Assembly: GCA_021399435.1 (NCBI GenBank)
Contig: JAJTUP010000036.1
Span: 558,001-622,000, forward strand
Source: Diaporthe sp. PMI_573
Taxonomy: Eukaryota; Ascomycota; Sordariomycetes; Diaporthales; Diaporthaceae
Length of the DNA stretch: 64,000 bases
Reading direction: 5' to 3'
Shown: piece by piece, positions 58,622 to 64,000 of the stretch
How the letters are laid out: each line of letters starts with the position of its first letter
Position numbering within the stretch: position 1 is the stretch's first letter
The notes under the pieces: generated by a model
The model's database searches: none
What the model saw: the letters and a program-made list of their open reading frames with translations, nothing else
What the model was told of the DNA's origin: nothing
Position numbers and translations under genes: made by a program

Positions 58622-59987
58622 GATGGTGGTGATGGTGGTCAAGAAGTTTGTTGTAACACTTGGAATTGTGGGCAAGGCAGATAAGACTAGTATAAGTTTT
58701 TTTTTTTTTTTTTTTGAAGATATAGAAGATGAGATATGCTCTGATTGCACACCTGGTGAACTGAGGTTTATCTATAAATGATGGCAGGGGCTTGGCGGCA
58801 CACACTGTCGTACGCAGGACGGCGTCGTAGACCGGAAGCTCACAGCAGGGGGATTCCTGGCTGATCCCCACGAGTAGCAAATCCAAGAACAACAACACGG
58901 CGACAAGCAGATCATTCTCCGCCGGGGATCGCATTCGGCTCCGCCTCAACTACCGAAACCAGCGGCTCGTGCCGCATCGTGTCGAAGCTTTAGACCAAGG
59001 CCACTGGAAGCGGGGATCTCTCTGTATGATTAGTTATGATTATGACAGAGGCTCCGGTCGTATTAGTGATCAAACAAGACTCGGCATTATCAGAGGCACG
59101 GCCCAATCACATGAAATCTGGTTGTCGAGGTTTGTCTGACATTTCATTTTGAGGTTGAGGCAAGGGGAAGTTTCTTTTTCCAGAGGGAGAGATTTGTACA
59201 AATGCAACCAAATGAGTTTGGCTATACGACCAGCCACTGCTTGGCTATGTTGGCATGTGTAAGTTCATCGAGCATCATCATGAACTGATCCATGGGGCAG
59301 CCATTTCACGTGCCTCGGTACCAAATCGAGAAAGAAAAGCATCAACTGCTACGTTTGGCGCTTGACTTGTGGCTGTGAAGGCGGCACTTATGAGTATTGT
59401 TCCCTACGTCTCCCTCTCTGTGGACATGTCAGATGGCCCCAAGGGGGGGGGGGAGGTCCGGTGGCGTATGGGAAGGGAGCTACGTCATGACGAGGCAGAC
59501 TACGCAAATAACGTCCTGTTGCATTTATCTGAAGAATTCAAATTGGCCGGTGCTCGAATTTCCTTCCGAGACCAGGCCCTTGAGGTGCGTGCAGTGTGTG
59601 TCTTGCGGATCCCAGCATGGTCGTAGGAGAGCTAGGTCAGAAGAGAAGTACCGCCAGAATTTGCCCGGCCTGCAATTGCCTGGATTTCACCAAACCATTG
59701 AGCTAGCAAGAGCTTTATAATAATAAAAGGGCGGAAGGTGACAGGTGCAACCGTTTATACTGTAGTGTACGGAGGACTGTGTAACCCCCAAAGCAAGTAC
59801 CAACAGTAGGTACCTGAGAAGCCGAGGGCTCTAAAAAAAGAGCAACATGGGACCCCGGCCCAAGCTGCCGTCACTCCAACCCCCACCAACGTCACCTCTC
59901 CCCAAGACTTTGGAATCTGCAACTTTACTCCTAACAATTAGCAGGCAACCAGCGGCGTGACAGCACTCAACCTTTGCACATCGGACT
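58622..59987. other. Divergent intergenic region of the tautomerase and NFKBIL1-like genes
   Basis: About 1.4 kb. Apart from the poly(dA:dT) tract and a G-run near 59444-59453 I see no structure and no further gene. Confidence 0.5.
58697..58715 (-). repeat. Poly(dA:dT) tract upstream of the tautomerase gene
   Basis: Nineteen uninterrupted A on the minus strand, 76 nt upstream of the tautomerase ATG. Such tracts often keep promoters free of nucleosomes; its effect here is inferred. Confidence 0.8.
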
Positions 59988-61277
59988 ATGCCACAGTCCT
60001 CTACTCCGGCCGTGGACGAGCTATCAAAGGGCTTCTCGAATCTGTCGGCGAGCCCGAAACACCAGAAGTCGCCTGCGCCATTCTCGTCCACCTTCCAGTC
60101 GACCTTCCAATCCCCGGCCTTCACCTCGACCTTCTCCAACAACTTCTCCATCAACCTTGGGCCGCCCATTTTTTCATCTATCAACCTGCCGGCCACAGGC
60201 GTTAGTGTACCGCATGTCAGCTCCAGGTTACGGCCCGCTGCGGTGAACATGGACGCCGGGGATGGCACCCAGCCGACAGAGCCTGCCCAAACCCATGACC
60301 CCGACGACGAACACTTGCGCGAACGACGCACCAAGTTCCGCTTCAAATCCAAGAGAGACCCCAGATCCGCCTCCCCAGACCGGGATGCCAGGAGCCACCG
60401 TCGCCACCGCTCATCCCGGCGCGACCGCGACGCTCACCTGGCCGGCGAGGACGGGCAACCAAGCAGCCGAGCTGGGAGCCGCCACCACTCGGAGCGGAGC
60501 CACAGACGGTCGCGGCACAAACGGCCACGGCCTGAGGATGACACGACAACGCCGGGTGGGTTTATGGACGATAGCCCGGCGCTCGACCCGGACGCCGCCT
60601 TCCGCGAGTCCCTGTTCGACGCCATGGCGGACGACGAGGGCGCCGCGTACTGGGAGGGCATATACGGGCAGCCGATCCACATATACCCGCAGGAGATGCC
60701 GAACCGGGAGACGGGGGAGCTGGAGCGCATGACGGACGAGGAGTACGCGGCGCACGTGCGGCAGAAGATGTGGGAGAAGACACACGCGGGGCTCATGGAG
60801 GAGAGGGCCAGGCGGGCGAGGAGGCGGGAGGAGCGGGCCCAGCGCGACAGGGAGGCCGATGCGAGGGTGGAGGAGGAGAGGAGGATACAGCGGGAGGTGG
60901 AGAGGAGCTTGAAGAGGGGCGAGGAGAGGAAGAGGAGGAGGGAGTGGGCGGAGCGGTTCCGCGACTACGGCGCTGAGTGGGAGAGCTGGGATGGTGGTGC
61001 GGACAAGATCCCTTGGCCGACCAAGAGCGGCAGGCGCAAGGACGCCGACGAGGAGGAGGTCCGGGCCTTCTTCGTGAGGGGTCTGGACCTGGAAACTCTA
61101 GGCGAAAGGGAGTTCGCGACGAAGCTGAAGGAACAGCGAGTACGGTGGCACCCTGACAAAGTTCAGCAGAAACTTGGAGGAAGAGAGAAGGCAGACGAGC
61201 GCGTCATGAAGGATGTTACGGTGGTCTTCCAAGTCATCGACACCTTGTATGACGATATACGGTCCAAGTCCAAGTAG
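59988..61277 (+). CDS. NFKBIL1-like protein with charged coiled coil and C-terminal HPD motif
   Basis: Single exon, 429 aa from the ATG at 59988; the ATG at 60249 (MDAGDG) would give 342 aa and could be the real start. The first ~85 residues are Ser/Phe/Pro-rich. Next come an Arg/Ser-rich stretch (HRRHRSSRRDRDAH), a conserved module DAAFRESLFDAMADDEGAAYWEGIYGQPIH, a very Arg/Glu-rich coiled coil (about 265-325), then WPTKSG, and a C-terminal RVRWHPDKVQQKLGG with HPD at 388-390. The order resembles fungal proteins named NF-kappa-B inhibitor-like 1, some of which associate with splicing factors; that link is from memory and the function is inferred. HPD in this position looks like the remnant of a J-domain: only the second half, from HPD onwards, is evident. 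Confidence 0.8.
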   Translation: MPQSSTPAVDELSKGFSNLSASPKHQKSPAPFSSTFQSTFQSPAFTSTFSNNFSINLGPPIFSSINLPATGVSVPHVSSRLRPAAVNMDAGDGTQPTEPAQTHDPDDEHLRERRTKFRFKSKRDPRSASPDRDARSHRRHRSSRRDRDAHLAGEDGQPSSRAGSRHHSERSHRRSRHKRPRPEDDTTTPGGFMDDSPALDPDAAFRESLFDAMADDEGAAYWEGIYGQPIHIYPQEMPNRETGELERMTDEEYAAHVRQKMWEKTHAGLMEERARRARRREERAQRDREADARVEEERRIQREVERSLKRGEERKRRREWAERFRDYGAEWESWDGGADKIPWPTKSGRRKDADEEEVRAFFVRGLDLETLGEREFATKLKEQRVRWHPDKVQQKLGGREKADERVMKDVTVVFQVIDTLYDDIRSKSK

Positions 61278-61619
61278 GAGTCTTGGCTATTGCATAATAT
61301 GATACCCGCTTGAGCATGAGCATGAGCATGTCGAGCACGATACATGTATTTTGGTGGAGTTGTTTTGTTGATTTTCAGATCAGCCGCACTTCTTATTTGC
61401 AGAACCCCAGAGCTTACTCCGCTGTGACCTCTCTACAAGGCATTCTATGATTCAACTACAACTACATCTGGCCGTGTATAATCATCTGGAACGCGCCACA
61501 ATCAAAACGCCCATGCCTATGCCGAACATCTCCGTCCGCAGGGAATTATTACAACCTTATAGATACCTCATGAAGGCTCGAAGGGTTCTACATTGGAAGT
61601 ATATGCATAATGGGAGTCA
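61278..61619. other. Convergent 3' flanks
   Basis: 342 nt between the NFKBIL1-like and GT90 genes. A GAGCAT hexamer repeat (three to four units) lies at 61311-61331; nothing else is seen. Confidence 0.6.
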
Positions 61620-63543
61620 CTACGCCTCGGCGGGCGGCCCTCCGAAAGAGAATCCAATATTCTCACGGTCGTCGTCGATGACCCGGCCATACCTAGAATC
61701 TGTTAGCATAATATCCACGGAGACGTTGAAGGTGAGCGACATACTCCAACAGTAACCTGAAAAACCAGACTTCCATGTCCTCTTTCCTCAGCACCTTGTT
61801 CGCCCAGTCCCGTCCTTGTAACGCAATCCTCTCTGCCTCCTTCTTGCCCAGGTGCCCGTCGCCGAAGAAACGCACGGCCTCGAGCCACTCGTCGCCTTGC
61901 AAGCTGAGCGGGATGTAGTGCGCCCACCCCTTGAGCCACTCGTAATGCCACTCCCTGAATATCGAGAACTTGTAGATGAGGCTCCTGCTCCTCAGGAAGG
62001 CGTAGAATCGCCCTGAGAAGGCGTTCCCATCAATGTCCAGGAGATACTTGTACTGCCAGGCGTCTTGCTGTTCAACCCGGCTTGTGACCTGGAAGAACTC
62101 CTTCTGTGCGTCACAGTCGCCGGGGTCGCACTGTCCCACGTGCGAGAACTGCACGCTGATAATGTCCTTATAGTCTCCTCTCGGGACCTCCTTGGCCTCG
62201 AATTTGGGGTGGGTCTCGTCGCCGCGGTTGGTTAGAATTTTGGCTTGGTCCGCCGCATTGATCTTCTGCACAAATCGCTGCCGGTGTTGTCGCCTCCAAC
62301 CCCCATTCCGGGAGAAACCGCCCGTGGTCGAGCCGCGCCAGTACAGCTGGTCCTTCTTGGTGTCCCAGGGCTGGTCCTTGGACTCATCGTAGCTCACCTT
62401 CTCGTACCAGTACCAGGGAGACGGGTATATGATATCGTTGTACGACGAGATCTTGGACTGAGAAAAGATGGGGAACAAGTCGTGGACGATGTTGTAGGCA
62501 TTCGGCCGGTCGAAGAACCCATATGTTTCACTTAGCGAGGGAGAGTAACATATGTCCGCCATGGCCGTCTCGTTGTACACGAAACCCAGCTCGCTCAGCC
62601 CGTATTTCTCGACGTCATCGATCCGGTCCGAGTCCTCGATTGCGCGGGCAGGGCTCTCAGGCGGGCACGACATGCGGGAGTGGGTCCAGGTCGGCTGGTG
62701 AGCAAACACGTTGAAGCGTGTGAGCTTCGTCTCGGTGAAATGAGACCCCTCGTTGAGACCCTTGGGCCTCTTGGTGAATTCATTCCGCGGGTGTGCGACA
62801 GAGTTGGCGGCTTTCATGTTCTTGTTCTTGGCCACATCCACAAGCCGCGCCATGTCGTCGTGCGGCACGACCACCCGCGGCTCATCGTGGATGTTGAAGC
62901 ACAAGTCCATGTTGGGAAGATGTTCTATGAATGGCCGCATCATGCCTTCGGTCGCGTCGCGCTGCCAATCCCCGCCCCCCTCTAGGTTGGTGATCTTGCC
63001 CTCGCGGATCTGCACGCCCAGCAGCGCATTTGCGAACCCGAGTGCTTCTTGGGCGCGGTTGCGTATTGTAGACGGCTTCAGTCCCCAGAAAGGGGTGATC
63101 AGGTCGTGGATCGTGTCGAATTCGTCGATGAGCTGTACGCCTCTGCTCGTGGCGAACTCGTACCACTTGTCGAAGTTGGGCGGGGGCGGGATGCCGTACC
63201 GCCTGCGGTATTCGGTTACTGCCTCCTGCAAGGACTTTGACTGTCGCATCTTGGTCTCCTCGAGCTTCACCTCGGCATCCTTGATGAGATGCCACATGGG
63301 GTGTGAGCCGCCAGGGGCTGGCTTGTGTTTGACGCGGGTCGGCGCATCACCGTCTGCGACTCCGTCGCTGGAGCCGTCGCCATCGTGTGGGTGTGCCGGC
63401 CGGGTATCTGCAGAGCCTTGTTTCGAGGCCGGTGGATCTGGTGTTAGCTTGGGCTGTTGGGATGCACCAAGTCGCAGCACTGTGTAGGTCAGGAAGAAGG
63501 CGAGCACAATCGCCCCGAGGGTGAGGATCTGACGCGGTCGCAT
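61620..63543 (-). CDS. GT90 / CAP10-type glycosyltransferase
   Basis: Type II membrane glycosyltransferase of the CAP10 (GT90) family, which includes Cryptococcus capsule xylosyltransferases; in other fungi it probably modifies glycans in the Golgi. Exons 63543-61745 and 61692-61620 give 623 aa. Residues 1-6 are basic and 7-25 form a signal anchor (ILTLGAIVLAFFLTYTVL), followed by a Pro/Gly/Asp-rich stem (about 28-80). The catalytic part shows YWRGSTTGG (401-409), FVQKINAAD, the DYKDIISVQFSHVGQCD region, and the hallmark YKYLLDIDGNAFSGRF (498-513) with SLIYKFS (521-527). The intron (donor GTATGT, branch GCTAAC, acceptor TTCTAG) is supported because it restores LLLEYGRVIDDDRENIGF, the usual C-terminal block; without it the frame ends at 61693 with a non-conserved tail. 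Donor specificity unknown. Confidence 0.93.
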
Positions 63544-64000
63544 CTTCCAGACTGTCTCAGTTCAATCTGCAGAGCGCGGCAGGCCGACCCCCAGTTCCTC
63601 TGTCGGTCCGGCACGAAAGGACAGCCTCCGTGTGACATGCGCGGGCAGATGGTGGCATTGGGAGCTCTGTGCCTCTGAATCCTGCGCCCGGGGCCAATTG
63701 TGGAGGCGAGGAAATGTGTGAAGGACAAAATTGCGACTTCACACATGAAGCTGCACTTCCCTGGCACGCCTGGATATTGAGGACAAGGGTTCGGTGCCAA
63801 GCTCCGATGCCTACACGATAAGGGGCCTGCCGCTAACGAGTACATGTGCATCTACGCGATGGCCACCGAGTTCCGCGCGGTTGGGAAGAGCTCAGAAGTA
63901 CCAATTAAACATAATCGATCCTCGAGCAGCAGATCCAAGCAGCCAAACCTGGGATCTGTTAATTGTAGGCAGCACGAAAATCCTAGAGTAGAAGAAGCTG
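63544..64000. other. Promoter region of the GT90 gene, right window edge
   Basis: About 460 nt upstream of the GT90 start. No TATA box or gene recognised. Confidence 0.5.

Overview
The window is nuclear DNA of a filamentous ascomycete, most probably a Sordariomycete. Genes are monocistronic. Introns are short (about 40-210 nt) with GTRNGT-like donors, CTAAC/CTGAC-like branch points and YAG acceptors. Long pyrimidine-rich leaders and many simple-sequence repeats separate the genes, and every recognisable protein is closest in kind to Pezizomycotina families. I see no bacterial-style operon, CRISPR array, rRNA, tRNA or intact transposon. I built the exon models by hand from splice consensus, reading frame and family alignment from memory.

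Left arm (1-34 kb), mostly conserved housekeeping genes: the 5' part of a plasma-membrane H+-ATPase (-, runs off the left edge); DEAD-box helicase DBP9 (+); a secreted, probably GPI-anchored PLC-like phosphodiesterase (+); an F-box/2EXR-like protein (-); PAF1 (-); RER1 (-); a mitochondrial enoyl-CoA hydratase (+); a RING / ZZ-like zinc-finger / SH3 protein (+); pseudouridine synthase PUS7 (+); the cell-wall-integrity MAPKK MKK1 (-); and DEAD-box helicase DBP8 (+). Functionally these cover ribosome biogenesis (DBP8, DBP9), RNA modification (PUS7), transcription elongation (PAF1), ER-Golgi retrieval (RER1), beta-oxidation, and cell-wall or plasma-membrane physiology (H+-ATPase, MKK1).

Middle (34-47 kb): about 12.9 kb holds a single recognisable gene, a small acidic Ecm13-like protein at 41.2-41.9 kb. 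The rest is non-coding DNA rich in microsatellites, including a strong G-quadruplex motif at 45.85 kb and a 12-bp inverted repeat at 36.2 kb.

Right arm (47-59 kb) looks like accessory metabolism in AT-richer surroundings: an MFS transporter (-), a 17-exon oligopeptide transporter (-), a metallo-beta-lactamase-fold hydrolase (+) and a cis-CaaD-like tautomerase (-). The far right returns to conserved genes: an NFKBIL1-like protein with a C-terminal HPD motif (+) and a GT90/CAP10-type glycosyltransferase (-).

I found no clearly new biological system. The points most worth a second look are the candidate four-gene transport/catabolism island, the stop-free multiple-of-three intron that splits the first zinc-binding Cys pair of the RING domain, the 13-nt microexon of the OPT gene, and the gene-poor, repeat-rich block around the Ecm13-like gene.
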